From the NCBI GenBank assembly GCA_021199235.1, contig JAJQIL010000052.1, positions 1 to 64,000 on the forward strand: 64,000 nt of DNA, written 5' to 3'. The stretch comes from Lachnospiraceae bacterium. GTDB lineage: Bacteria > Bacillota > Clostridia > Lachnospirales > Lachnospiraceae. Shown here one piece after another: positions 1 through 7,923 of this stretch. Under the pieces are notes generated by a model. That model searched no databases. It worked only from the letters and a program-made list of their open reading frames with translations, and was not told the DNA's origin. Both the position numbers and the translations under genes were made by a program. Positions within the stretch are counted from its first letter, which is position 1, and every line of letters starts with the position of its first letter.

Positions 1-103
1 TTGGGACATTTTCTCTTGTGGTATATAAGGACATTATCATAAATGGCCCATAAATGGAAAAGTATGTTATAAATTTTATATGGATTTATCAGTTTTCTCA
101 TGA

Positions 104-586
104 TACAATGATAATCTGGTCAGTACCTACCGTTACAACTGTACGACTTTTCCCAGAAATATTTACAATGCGGATTATGATATGAATACAGAGAGCGTCA
201 CGGAGTATCTTGAGAGTGACCGGAGCGATCTGCTGATCACGGGGTATTACAATCCGGATGAGGGTAAGAATGTTGTGCGTTTTGTACTGAAACTGCATAC
301 GTATGACGAGGAATGGCTGGATCTCGGATATCTGGTCTGCGACATTGACGCGGCTACGCTTGTCACAATCATGGAAAAATATGTGGATGTGTCGCAGGTC
401 TGCCTCTGGCTGCAGCCGTTGGGAGACCGGGCTGTCGCTGTAACCGGAGACAGTTCGGCAGAACAGGTGAGTATGAGGAAGGAGAGCCGCGCAATAAAAT
501 TGCTGCGCAATGGCGCGGCCTGCGTCCACCATCTGTTCCAGATGATGGACAATATAGGAGGACAATTATGGGTGAAGTATTATTAA
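104..586 (+). pseudogene. Histidine kinase sensor-domain fragment (both ends missing)
   Basis: The frame is open from about base 104, upstream of the first ATG at 182, and reads like part of the extracellular sensor (Cache-like) domain of a YesM-type kinase, with segments such as NIYNADYD and GYLVCDIDAATLVTIMEKY. There is no upstream start, signal anchor or first membrane helix. After about base 470 the resemblance fades and the frame stops at 586, with no HAMP, phospho-acceptor His or ATPase region. The last codons overlap the start of an ABC ATPase stub at 568. I read it as a kinase remnant left by deletion. The family assignment rests on similarity to kinases I know and was not searched. 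Confidence 0.55.
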
Positions 587-669
587 AAGCGGATAATATC
601 GATAAGCATTTCGGAATTACGCACGGCCGATGGTGCGTACCATTCTTCCCATTGCCGGATTTGTCGTGA
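568..669 (+). pseudogene. 5' stub of a sugar ABC transporter ATPase (RbsA/MglA type)
   Basis: A good ribosome site (AGGAGG near 555-560) precedes ATG 568. The first 19 residues (MGEVLLKADNIDKHFGITH) match the usual start of a ribose/galactoside-type ABC ATPase. Right after this, near base 621-626, the DNA switches to permease coding sequence in another frame and the ATPase frame ends at 669. The Walker motifs and almost all of the roughly 500-residue protein are missing. It appears to be a deletion joint between the ATPase gene start and the following permease gene. Confidence 0.6.
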
Positions 670-1538
670 TTTGTGTTATTTTTGCCATTCTGACCGATGG
701 AAGGCTGTTCCGTCCGAAGAACCTGACGCTGCTTCTTTCTCAGTCCTACATGCTGCTGATCTCTTCGATTGGCGTGTTCATGATCATGACAATGGGCGGG
801 CTGGATTTCTCACAGGGCTCCATGCTTGGCGTGTGTTCGATCGTCATTTGCTATCTGTCGCACTACAACATCGTACTCGCGATTATCGGCGGTGTGGTGA
901 CCGGCGGACTGATCGGTCTGATCAACGGTTATTTCAATGTAAAGCGGAAGATCACCAGTTTTATCGTAACCATCTGTACGATGTATCTGTTCCGCGGCGT
1001 GGTAGCCTACGCAACGACGACATCTCCGGTGTACGCGGTCAGCGATATTTCCAAATACAATACGCTGCCGTTCATGCTGACTTTTACCGTCATCATCTTT
1101 GCTGTGACCTTCTTCGTCTTTACCTTTACAGGTCTCGGCTCCAGACTGAAAGCCATCGGTGCCGGTGAGACGGCGGCAAGATACGCGGGCATCCGTGTGG
1201 AGCGGACAAAGATGCTGATCTTTATGACGGCCGGCTGCATCACCGGTCTGGCGGCGTTTGTCAACTCCGTAAAGGTAGGTTCGGTGACATCCACGGCAGG
1301 CAACCAGCTTGAGACACAGATCATGATTGCTCTCGTACTTGGCGGAATGCCGGTCAACGGCGGCGCGAAGGTGAAATTCTACAACATCATCCTCGGCGTT
1401 ATGACCTACAAGATCCTCTCCAGCGGTCTGGTTATGCTGATGATCCCCACGCAGATGCAGCAGCTCATCCTCGGTATCATTTTCCTCGTGGAAGTGGCGC
1501 TGTTCAGCGACCGCAAGACGGGTATGATTGTGAAGTAA
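630..1538 (+). CDS. Ribose-type ABC transporter permease (RbsC-like), probably N-terminally trimmed
   Basis: Membrane permease of a ribose/simple-sugar (CUT2) importer, about 302 residues with eight or more hydrophobic segments beginning at ILPIAGFVVICVIF. The family hallmark GLDFSQGSMLG and the cytoplasmic loop GAGETAARYAGI are present. The frame is open upstream to 606 and the residues before ATG 630 read RP, so the original protein probably began further upstream and lost a short N-terminal stretch in the deletion that removed the ATPase gene. No ribosome site suits ATG 630, so expression is doubtful. A strong terminator follows at 1571-1599. No intact binding protein or ATPase gene remains nearby. 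Confidence 0.75.
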   Translation: MVRTILPIAGFVVICVIFAILTDGRLFRPKNLTLLLSQSYMLLISSIGVFMIMTMGGLDFSQGSMLGVCSIVICYLSHYNIVLAIIGGVVTGGLIGLINGYFNVKRKITSFIVTICTMYLFRGVVAYATTTSPVYAVSDISKYNTLPFMLTFTVIIFAVTFFVFTFTGLGSRLKAIGAGETAARYAGIRVERTKMLIFMTAGCITGLAAFVNSVKVGSVTSTAGNQLETQIMIALVLGGMPVNGGAKVKFYNIILGVMTYKILSSGLVMLMIPTQMQQLILGIIFLVEVALFSDRKTGMIVK

Positions 1539-1570
1539 GGGATCTGTTCTGGAATCATATTGTAACAGAC

Positions 1571-1599
1571 AAAAAAGTGTACAGAACGTACACTTTTTT
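1571..1599 (+). terminator. Rho-independent terminator after the permease remnant
   Basis: A perfect 12-bp inverted repeat (AAAAAAGTGTAC and its complement, 5-base loop) ends in a T run. The A and T tracts make it usable in both directions. Confidence 0.8.
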
Positions 1600-1600
1600 G

Positions 1601-1629
1601 TTGACCGGAAATAAAAGAGATATTATACT
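1601..1629 (+). promoter_or_regulatory. Sigma-A-type promoter of the HicA-like pair
   Basis: TTGACC (1601-1606), a 17-bp spacer, then TATACT (1624-1629). It lies between the terminator and the small gene pair that follows. Confidence 0.65.
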
Positions 1630-1673
1630 GATACTAGATTCTGAAGTGGAGGCTCATAGAGGAGATGATAGAT

Positions 1674-2099
1674 ATGCTTATGGAGCAGGCTACGGAAGTC
1701 AGAAAGCAATGGAGTTGTGTCTGTGACAGTGTGATTCATGAAAAACCGAAGTTTATTAAGCGCACACGCGACAGGATGTGGTTTTCCAATCTGGATACCA
1801 TGTCTGATATTTTGGCGGCTTATCATTTTACGGCAGAAAAATTCACAGAGGAGGATGGCTCTGTTACGCTTTCCTTAAATGAGATTGATCTGGTTGAAAA
1901 TGCCAGCGATGAACAGACAGTTCGTCTTGAAATGGGAAAAGCAATTTTGGAGTATTCAGAGGAATATTATCGTGAATATGAGCTGTACAGCCATAGTGCG
2001 AACCGCAAACAGCACGTTCCTTATATTTTTAAAGCACTTATTATGGATGACCCTAAACAGATAGGAGACAGTATTCAATGCCGCGATGGAAAGAACTAA
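1674..2099 (+). CDS. Conserved hypothetical protein, likely antitoxin partner of the HicA-like gene
   Basis: A soluble protein of about 141 residues. AGAGGAG (1658-1664) suits ATG 1674 better than ATG 1665, which directly abuts it. The sequence (FIKRTRDRMWFSNLDTMSDI in the N-terminal half, an acidic middle, then YIFKALIMDDPKQIGD) resembles a clostridial family often called antitoxin-like. I cannot name a domain with certainty and it does not look like classical HicB. Its end overlaps the HicA-like gene by 22 bases, so the two are translationally coupled and follow one promoter. The antitoxin role is inferred from the partner and the overlap. Confidence 0.6.
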   Translation: MLMEQATEVRKQWSCVCDSVIHEKPKFIKRTRDRMWFSNLDTMSDILAAYHFTAEKFTEEDGSVTLSLNEIDLVENASDEQTVRLEMGKAILEYSEEYYREYELYSHSANRKQHVPYIFKALIMDDPKQIGDSIQCRDGKN

Positions 2100-2296
2100 A
2101 ACGGTTTTGTGATAGGGATGGATGGGAACTTTATAAGGATACCGACCATTATTTCTATCGAAAAATCGACGCAGATGGCAGCGTACGAAGGACAAAGGTC
2201 TCGAAAGGCTCTGGAGAAATACATCCGCATATGTGGAAGAAAATCTTGAGGAAACAGTTGCAGGTGACACAGGAATACTTTAACAGTAAAATTTGA
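2078..2296 (+). CDS. HicA-like small protein (candidate mRNA interferase toxin)
   Basis: A 72-residue basic protein with the HicA/dsRBD-like order: a helix (WKELKRFCDRDGWELYK), strands around a histidine (TDHYFYRK) where HicA has its catalytic GSHH, a basic strand (RRTKVSKGSGEIHPH), and a C-terminal helix (WKKILRKQLQVTQEYF). HicA toxins are small ribonucleases that cleave mRNA. The gene starts inside the end of the preceding gene. The His in TDHY could serve as the catalytic residue, but this is inferred. The motif differs from GSHH, so it may be a divergent HicA or an inactive relative. Confidence 0.6.
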   Translation: MPRWKELKRFCDRDGWELYKDTDHYFYRKIDADGSVRRTKVSKGSGEIHPHMWKKILRKQLQVTQEYFNSKI

Positions 2297-2339
2297 TTAC
2301 ATAGAATACAAATAGTCTGCTTTCAGGAGGAATACACAC

Positions 2340-2945
2340 ATGATAGCAATCATTGATTACGACGCTGGCAACCTTAGGAGCGTGGAGAAAGCTCTTGCCT
2401 CTTTGGGCGAGAAAACCGTCATCACACGCGATCCCAATGAAATCCTGCGTGCAGACAAGGTCATACTGCCCGGCGTCGGCGCATTTGGCGACGCGATGGG
2501 AAAGCTGCATCAGTATCATCTGGCTGATGTGATCCGCGAGGTGGCGGATAAGGGTACGCCATTTCTTGGCATTTGTCTTGGGCTGCAGCTGTTGTTTGAA
2601 TCCAGCGAGGAGTCGCCTGGCGTGGAGGGCCTTGGCATCTGTAAGGGGCAGATTTTGCGGATACCGGACTGCGCGGGCTTAAAGATTCCCCACATGGGCT
2701 GGAATTCCCTGAACTTTGACCATCCGGGACGGCTGTTTGCCGGGATACCGGAGGAGTCTTATGTCTATTTTGTGCATTCCTATTACCTGAAAGCGGCGGA
2801 TCTTTCTATTGTGACAGCATCCACGCACTATTCGGTAGATATACACGCATCTGTCGAGCAGGGCAACGTCTTTGCCTGCCAGTTCCATCCGGAAAAGAGC
2901 AGCCAGGTGGGGCTTGCGATATTGAAGAATTTTATTGAACTGTAA
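2340..2945 (+). CDS. hisH: Imidazole glycerol phosphate synthase, glutaminase subunit HisH
   Basis: Class I glutamine amidotransferase that supplies ammonia to HisF in histidine biosynthesis. At 201 residues it has family length. The nucleophile is Cys79 in GICLGLQLLF, and His183 and Glu185 in FHPEKS complete the triad. The N-terminal IIDYDAGNLRSV is typical. AGGAGG lies just upstream of ATG 2340. hisF follows after 99 bases. No other his genes are in the window, so this pair is split from the rest of the pathway. Confidence 0.96.
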   Translation: MIAIIDYDAGNLRSVEKALASLGEKTVITRDPNEILRADKVILPGVGAFGDAMGKLHQYHLADVIREVADKGTPFLGICLGLQLLFESSEESPGVEGLGICKGQILRIPDCAGLKIPHMGWNSLNFDHPGRLFAGIPEESYVYFVHSYYLKAADLSIVTASTHYSVDIHASVEQGNVFACQFHPEKSSQVGLAILKNFIEL

Positions 2946-3044
2946 GATAAATACTGTGTTTTGTTTCAATTTTTGACATGTGTATAAAGAAAAGCCGTAT
3001 ATATGCAAGGAAGTTCATGTTTACAAGAAAGCGAGAATAAAGTT

Positions 3045-3806
3045 ATGTTTACAAAACGTATCATCCCCTGTCTGGATGTGAAGAACGGCCGTGTGGTCAA
3101 GGGCGTGAATTTTGTGAATTTAAGAGACGCGGGCGACCCGGTTGAGATCGCGGCTGCCTATGATAAGGCAGGCGCGGATGAAGTGGTTTTTCTGGATATT
3201 ACGGCGTCCTCGGACGCGCGCAATACGGTCGTGGACATGGTGCGCGAGGTGGCGAAGAAGGTATTTATTCCTTTCACGGTCGGCGGCGGCATCCGCACAG
3301 TTGAGGATTTCCGGCTGCTGCTGCGGGAGGGCGCGGATAAGATTTCCATCAATTCTGCTGCAATCATGAATCCGCAGCTGATCTCTGATGCCGCGGAAAA
3401 ATTCGGACGGCAGTGCGTCGTGGTGGCGATTGACGCGAGACGCAGAGCGGATGGCTCCGGCTGGAATATTTATAAAAACGGCGGCCGCGTTGATATGGGC
3501 ATCGATGCAGTCGAATGGGCGATGAAAGCGGATCAGCTGGGCGCGGGGGAAATCCTGCTTACCAGCATGGACTGCGACGGCACAAAAGCAGGCTATGACA
3601 TCGAACTGACCCGCACGATTGCGGAGAATGTATCGGTTCCTGTGATTGCTTCCGGCGGTGCCGGAACAAAGGAACACTTTTATGAAGCGCTGACAGAAGG
3701 AAAAGCGGATGCTGCGCTGGCGGCTTCCCTGTTCCATTACAAGGAGCTGGAAATCTGCGAGGTGAAGCAGTACCTTAAGGAGTGCGGAGTGAGCGTGAGA
3801 CTGTAG
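3045..3806 (+). CDS. hisF: Imidazole glycerol phosphate synthase, cyclase subunit HisF
   Basis: A TIM-barrel cyclase/lyase that makes IGP and AICAR from PRFAR using ammonia from HisH. It has 253 residues, as expected. The catalytic aspartates are Asp11 (PCLDVKNGR) and Asp130 (VAIDARRR), and phosphate-binding glycine motifs (VGGGIR, ASGGAG) are present. ATG 3045 gives the conserved start [12 protein letters not shown] seven-codon ORF (MFTRKRE) at 3017-3040 ends five bases before this start and copies its first bases, probably a small partial duplication. ung begins 15 bases after the stop. Confidence 0.96.
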   Translation: MFTKRIIPCLDVKNGRVVKGVNFVNLRDAGDPVEIAAAYDKAGADEVVFLDITASSDARNTVVDMVREVAKKVFIPFTVGGGIRTVEDFRLLLREGADKISINSAAIMNPQLISDAAEKFGRQCVVVAIDARRRADGSGWNIYKNGGRVDMGIDAVEWAMKADQLGAGEILLTSMDCDGTKAGYDIELTRTIAENVSVPVIASGGAGTKEHFYEALTEGKADAALAASLFHYKELEICEVKQYLKECGVSVRL

Positions 3807-3821
3807 AAAGGGGAGAGCATC

Positions 3822-4496
3822 GTGGCCGCAATATCCAATGACTGGCTGGTTCCGTTAAAACCGGAGTTTTCCAAGCCGTATTATGCAAAACTGTATCGTC
3901 AGATCAATGAGGAATATAAAAGCCGCGTGGTTTATCCTCCTGCGGAAGATATTTTCAACGCGTTTGCGTTTACACCTCTTTCTAAGGTGAAGGTCGTCAT
4001 TCTGGGGCAGGATCCCTATCACGAGGAAGGCCAGGCGCATGGGCTCTGTTTTTCGGTAAAGCCCGGTACGGAGATTCCGCCGTCTCTGGTGAATATTTAT
4101 CGCGAGCTGCACGAGGACTGCGGCTGCCGCATTCCCAACAACGGCTATCTGACGAAATGGGCCGACCAGGGCGTCCTTCTGCTCAATACGGTTCTGACGG
4201 TGCGGGCGCATCAGGCGAATTCTCACCGCGGCATCGGCTGGGAGGAGTTTACCGACGCGGCAATCCGTGCGGTGAACCAGATTGACCGCCCGATCGTCTT
4301 CATGCTCTGGGGGCGTCCGGCACAGATGAAAAAGTCCATGCTCGACAATCCGAAGCACCTGATTCTGGAGGCACCGCATCCGAGCCCGCTCTCCGCGTAC
4401 CGCGGCTTTTTCGGCTGCCGTCATTTTTCCAGAGCAAACAAGTTTTTAAAGCAGAACGGTATCGAACCGATTGACTGGCAGATTGAGGATATCTAA
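3822..4496 (+). CDS. ung: Uracil-DNA glycosylase (family 1)
   Basis: Removes uracil from DNA as the first step of base excision repair. It has 224 residues. The water-activating motif is GQDPYH (Asp64), the uracil-binding Phe is in GLCFSV, and the DNA-intercalation loop HPSPLS contains His186. Translation appears to start at GTG 3822, preceded by AAAGGGGAGA at a good distance. The gene is 15 bases behind hisF and probably co-transcribed with it. Its terminator (4515-4548) overlaps the operator of the next gene. Confidence 0.96.
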   Translation: MAAISNDWLVPLKPEFSKPYYAKLYRQINEEYKSRVVYPPAEDIFNAFAFTPLSKVKVVILGQDPYHEEGQAHGLCFSVKPGTEIPPSLVNIYRELHEDCGCRIPNNGYLTKWADQGVLLLNTVLTVRAHQANSHRGIGWEEFTDAAIRAVNQIDRPIVFMLWGRPAQMKKSMLDNPKHLILEAPHPSPLSAYRGFFGCRHFSRANKFLKQNGIEPIDWQIEDI

Positions 4497-4555
4497 AAAA
4501 AACACACTTTATTAAAAAAAGAACCACTGCGAAAGGTGGTTCTTTTTTGTACTAT
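4495..4555 (+). promoter_or_regulatory. Tandem operator and -10 box of the GH94 gene (operator copy f)
   Basis: Two direct half-sites, A-tract followed by CACACT (to 4508) and A-tract followed by ACCACT (to 4526), have their ACT triplets 20 bp apart. A -10-like TACTAT lies at 4550-4555, 44 bp after the first ACT, and there is no recognisable -35. The same arrangement recurs at 11657, 25042, 39822, 40884 and 47344. It fits a promoter driven by an AraC/YesN-type activator (inference). The downstream half also forms the ung terminator stem. Confidence 0.6.
4515..4548 (+). terminator. Rho-independent terminator after ung
   Basis: A GAACCAC/GTGGTTC stem extended by flanking A and T runs, followed by TTTTTT. 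It lies 18 bases after the ung stop and overlaps the second operator half-site of the downstream promoter. Confidence 0.75.
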
Positions 4556-4617
4556 CTTTATATGGAAAAATGTGTTCCACGTTGACAGGCAGATTGGACT
4601 ACATGGGAGAAGTGTGT

Positions 4618-7600
4618 ATGAGAGGATATGAATATTTGGATGACAACGGCACTTTTCGGCTGCGCAGGCCGGATCAGACCAGCTATCTGTATTTCCCGAT
4701 TGCAGGGGAAAATGGCCTGAAAGGAGCGATTACCCCGAAACTGAGTGGGGATTTAAAGATGGATCAGAATACCTTTGTGCTGCAGCCGGTGAGCGCGGAA
4801 GATCTGATGGAATCGAAGGCGGGGCGTAATTTCTGGTGCGTGACGGACGATGGCGTTTGCTGGTCGGCGGCGGGAAATTCTGCGGCGGCGGAGATGGAGC
4901 GTTTTTTGAACACAGGAACTGACACAGCAAAGGCCATGAACGGATATAAGAACGGATATAAAGCGGGAGACAGGGTGACATCATTAACAGGCAGATCATC
5001 TGCGTCGACTGTCGGGAAGGATGATGGGGAACCGGTACTCACGGCCGGGCCGATGTGGCAGTGCGTGACACGCAAAGAAAAACGGACTGGGCTGACGGCA
5101 TCGATTACAAATTTTGTGCCGGTGCGGGATGTCCTTACGGAAATGATGATTATAAGGATAAAGAATACCGGGGATAAGACCGTACGGTTTTCCCCGATTG
5201 CGGCGATTCCATTGTATGCGCGCAGCGCGGACAATATCCGCGACCACCGGCATGTCACGAGTCTGCTTCACCGGATTTATACGACGGAGGACGGCGTGTT
5301 CGTGAAGCCAACGCTCACGTTTGACGAACGCGGGCATCAGGTGAATACGAAGACGTATTTTGTGACGGGATGCAGTGACGATGGAGAAAAGCCGATCGGT
5401 TTTTGCCCGGTACTGGAAGACTTTGTCGGCGAGGGTGGCAGTCTGCTCTGGCCGGAAAAGGTCGTGCGCAATCTTCCTTTCGAGAAACCCGGACGGGAAT
5501 ATGCCGGATATGAGGCCATTGGGGCGCTGCGATTCGCTGATGTGACATTGGAACCGGAGGAAGAAACAGCGTATTTAATCCGGATTGGGATGGAGGAGGA
5601 AACTGCGGATCCCGAAGAGCGGGAATCAGACGATGCAGGATCTATCGGAAAACAAACAGGGTATCTATCGGAGAAAACTCCGGTGGATCAGAAACACAGA
5701 ATGTGCGGCTTACATAAGAATGGGGCAGGCAGAAACGTCCTCCAGGAAGCAGAGGCAGCGCTGCAGGAGACAAAGAACTACTGGAACAGCCGGATCAATG
5801 TGCGGCTGCAAACAGGAAATCCGGAATTTGACCACTGGATGTACTGGGTGACGTTTCAGCCGATTTTGCGGCGCATCTACGGCTGTTCGTTTCTGCCACA
5901 CCATGATTACGGAAAAGGCGGGCGGGGCTGGAGAGACCTCTGGCAGGATTGTCTGGCGCTTCTGATCATGAATCCGGACGGGGTGCGCCAGATGATTATT
6001 GATAACTGCGGCGGCGTGCGTATGGACGGCACCAATGCGACGATCATCGGCAGCCGGCCGGGAGAGTTCATTGCGGACCGCAACAATATTACCCGCGTCT
6101 GGATGGATCATGGCTTCTGGCCGTTGTTTACCGTGAAATTTTACATAGATCAGACGGGGGATGCTTCCGTGCTGATGAAGGAATGTCCGTATTTTAAGGA
6201 TCGACAGGAGATGCGCGGGACGGTGGTGGATGATACTGTTATGAATACCCGTGAGACAAAACAGCGGGTATCGACAGAGGATCAATCAGTTGGACAAAAG
6301 AATCCGGATCATTCAGAAGCGGGCAACGTCAACAGACCGGTCCTTCGGGATCAGAACGGGAAAATTCACACCGGTACGGTGCTTGAACATCTTCTGGTGC
6401 AGAATCTGACCGCGTTTTATGAGACCGGAGAACACGGGCACATGCGGCTGCGCGGGGCGGACTGGAACGATGCGCTTGACATGGCGCCTGACCGGGGAGA
6501 AAGCGTTGCATTTACGGCGGCTTACGCGATGAATCTGCAGACCCTCGCAGAGCTTCTTCTTTGGCTGAAAGAAAAAACGGGTATGACGCAGCTGGAGATC
6601 GCGCGGGAGATGGAGATTCTCTTTACGGCGGCGGAAAAATGGAATGGCACGGCATCTGAAAATTCTACGGACGCCAGCAGCACACTGAAAAAATCTGAAG
6701 ATGCTGAAATATCAGGAAAAGCTTTGGATAAGACCGGGGAGGATTACCGGCAGGAAATTCTGAGAACTTATTGTGCTTCCTGCTATCCGACCGTTTCAGG
6801 TCGAAGCGTCTTCCTCGATACGGAATATGCGGCTGGAGTGCTGAAAAGGATGGCGGAGCAGATACGCGAACATATCCGCAAGACAGAATGGCTGCAGGAT
6901 GAGAACAGCGGCTGGTTCAACAGCTATTATGATAATCATGGGAGGGCTGTGGAGCATATTCCGTCTGCAAAAGGAAATGGAGAGAAAACCGCCGGTGATA
7001 CGGAAGAACCCGGAACAGCAGAGGCGGCGGGAACCGGATTCATGACTGCAGAACCCCGCATGATGCTGACTGGTCAGGTATTTACAATCATGTCCGGAAC
7101 CGCTACGGAAGAACAGACACGGCAGATCGTGCGGGCGGCGGACCGGTGGCTCTACAAAAAGGAGCTCGGCGGCTATCGGCTGAATACGGATTTTAAAGAA
7201 GTAAAGACTGATTTAGGGAGAATGTTCGGATTTGCTTACGGACATAAGGAAAATGGAGCGGTCTTTTCCCACATGGCGGTGATGTACGGAAACGCATTGT
7301 ATCGGAGAGGTTTTGCAAAAGAAGGCTATAAGGCTCTGGTCAGCCTGTTTGAGCAGGCTTCGGATTTTAAAGTGAGCCGCATTTATCCGGGGATTCCGGA
7401 ATATTTCAACGACTGCGGCAGGGGCATGTATCATTATCTGACCGGCGCGGCCAGCTGGATGATGATGACCGTCGTCACGGAAGTGTTTGGCGTGAGGGGC
7501 GACTACGGGGATCTGGTGCTGGAGCCGAAGCTGATGCGCGAGCAGTTTGATGATGCCGGAAGGGCGGGAATTCAGACAGAATTTGCGCATAAAAGCTGGA

Positions 7601-7788
7601 ATATCCATTACTGCAACCGGGAGCGGCTGGATTATGGCGAGTATGCAATCGAAAAAGTGTGGATCAACGGTCGGGCGCAGGAAATACAGGGAAGCGAAAC
7701 GCTGTATCGGATGGCAAAGGAAGAGCTGGAACGGCTGCCGGAAGGGGCTGTGGTGTCGGTCGAGGTGGAGCTTGGCAGAAAGAAATGA
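4618..7788 (+). CDS. GH94-family glycoside phosphorylase-like enzyme (cellobiose phosphorylase group)
   Basis: About 1056 residues from ATG 4618, chosen because GGGAGAAG sits 7-10 bases upstream; ATG 4570 and 4603 lack such a site. A beta-sandwich N-terminal part precedes an alpha/alpha-barrel domain with GGRGWRDLWQD (about residue 433) and the DWND motif (Asp615-Asp618) that carries the general acid in GH94. Such cytosolic enzymes cleave beta-glucosidic oligosaccharides with phosphate; the linkage cannot be told from sequence. No signal peptide is seen. Four hydrophilic, low-complexity stretches (about residues 331-382, 537-585, 675-712, 780-811) interrupt the conserved fold. The gene is preceded by the tandem operator and followed by a second GH94-like gene. 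Confidence 0.85.
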   Translation: MRGYEYLDDNGTFRLRRPDQTSYLYFPIAGENGLKGAITPKLSGDLKMDQNTFVLQPVSAEDLMESKAGRNFWCVTDDGVCWSAAGNSAAAEMERFLNTGTDTAKAMNGYKNGYKAGDRVTSLTGRSSASTVGKDDGEPVLTAGPMWQCVTRKEKRTGLTASITNFVPVRDVLTEMMIIRIKNTGDKTVRFSPIAAIPLYARSADNIRDHRHVTSLLHRIYTTEDGVFVKPTLTFDERGHQVNTKTYFVTGCSDDGEKPIGFCPVLEDFVGEGGSLLWPEKVVRNLPFEKPGREYAGYEAIGALRFADVTLEPEEETAYLIRIGMEEETADPEERESDDAGSIGKQTGYLSEKTPVDQKHRMCGLHKNGAGRNVLQEAEAALQETKNYWNSRINVRLQTGNPEFDHWMYWVTFQPILRRIYGCSFLPHHDYGKGGRGWRDLWQDCLALLIMNPDGVRQMIIDNCGGVRMDGTNATIIGSRPGEFIADRNNITRVWMDHGFWPLFTVKFYIDQTGDASVLMKECPYFKDRQEMRGTVVDDTVMNTRETKQRVSTEDQSVGQKNPDHSEAGNVNRPVLRDQNGKIHTGTVLEHLLVQNLTAFYETGEHGHMRLRGADWNDALDMAPDRGESVAFTAAYAMNLQTLAELLLWLKEKTGMTQLEIAREMEILFTAAEKWNGTASENSTDASSTLKKSEDAEISGKALDKTGEDYRQEILRTYCASCYPTVSGRSVFLDTEYAAGVLKRMAEQIREHIRKTEWLQDENSGWFNSYYDNHGRAVEHIPSAKGNGEKTAGDTEEPGTAEAAGTGFMTAEPRMMLTGQVFTIMSGTATEEQTRQIVRAADRWLYKKELGGYRLNTDFKEVKTDLGRMFGFAYGHKENGAVFSHMAVMYGNALYRRGFAKEGYKALVSLFEQASDFKVSRIYPGIPEYFNDCGRGMYHYLTGAASWMMMTVVTEVFGVRGDYGDLVLEPKLMREQFDDAGRAGIQTEFAHKSWNIHYCNRERLDYGEYAIEKVWINGRAQEIQGSETLYRMAKEELERLPEGAVVSVEVELGRKK

Positions 7789-7923
7789 AAAAAGAGAGGC
7801 AGGCATGACGATTTAGAAATGGTTCCTGCATTTGCTGCAAAAAGCGTATGAAAATGTATAACATGAAAAGGATGACAGAGGACTGGCATCAGATATAGAG
7901 GACGGGAAAATGAGGAGGAGAGC

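Noticed and set aside
98..565. 155-codon minus-strand frame opposite the kinase fragment
   Set aside because: No family resemblance; the plus strand reads as a kinase sensor domain over the same bases.
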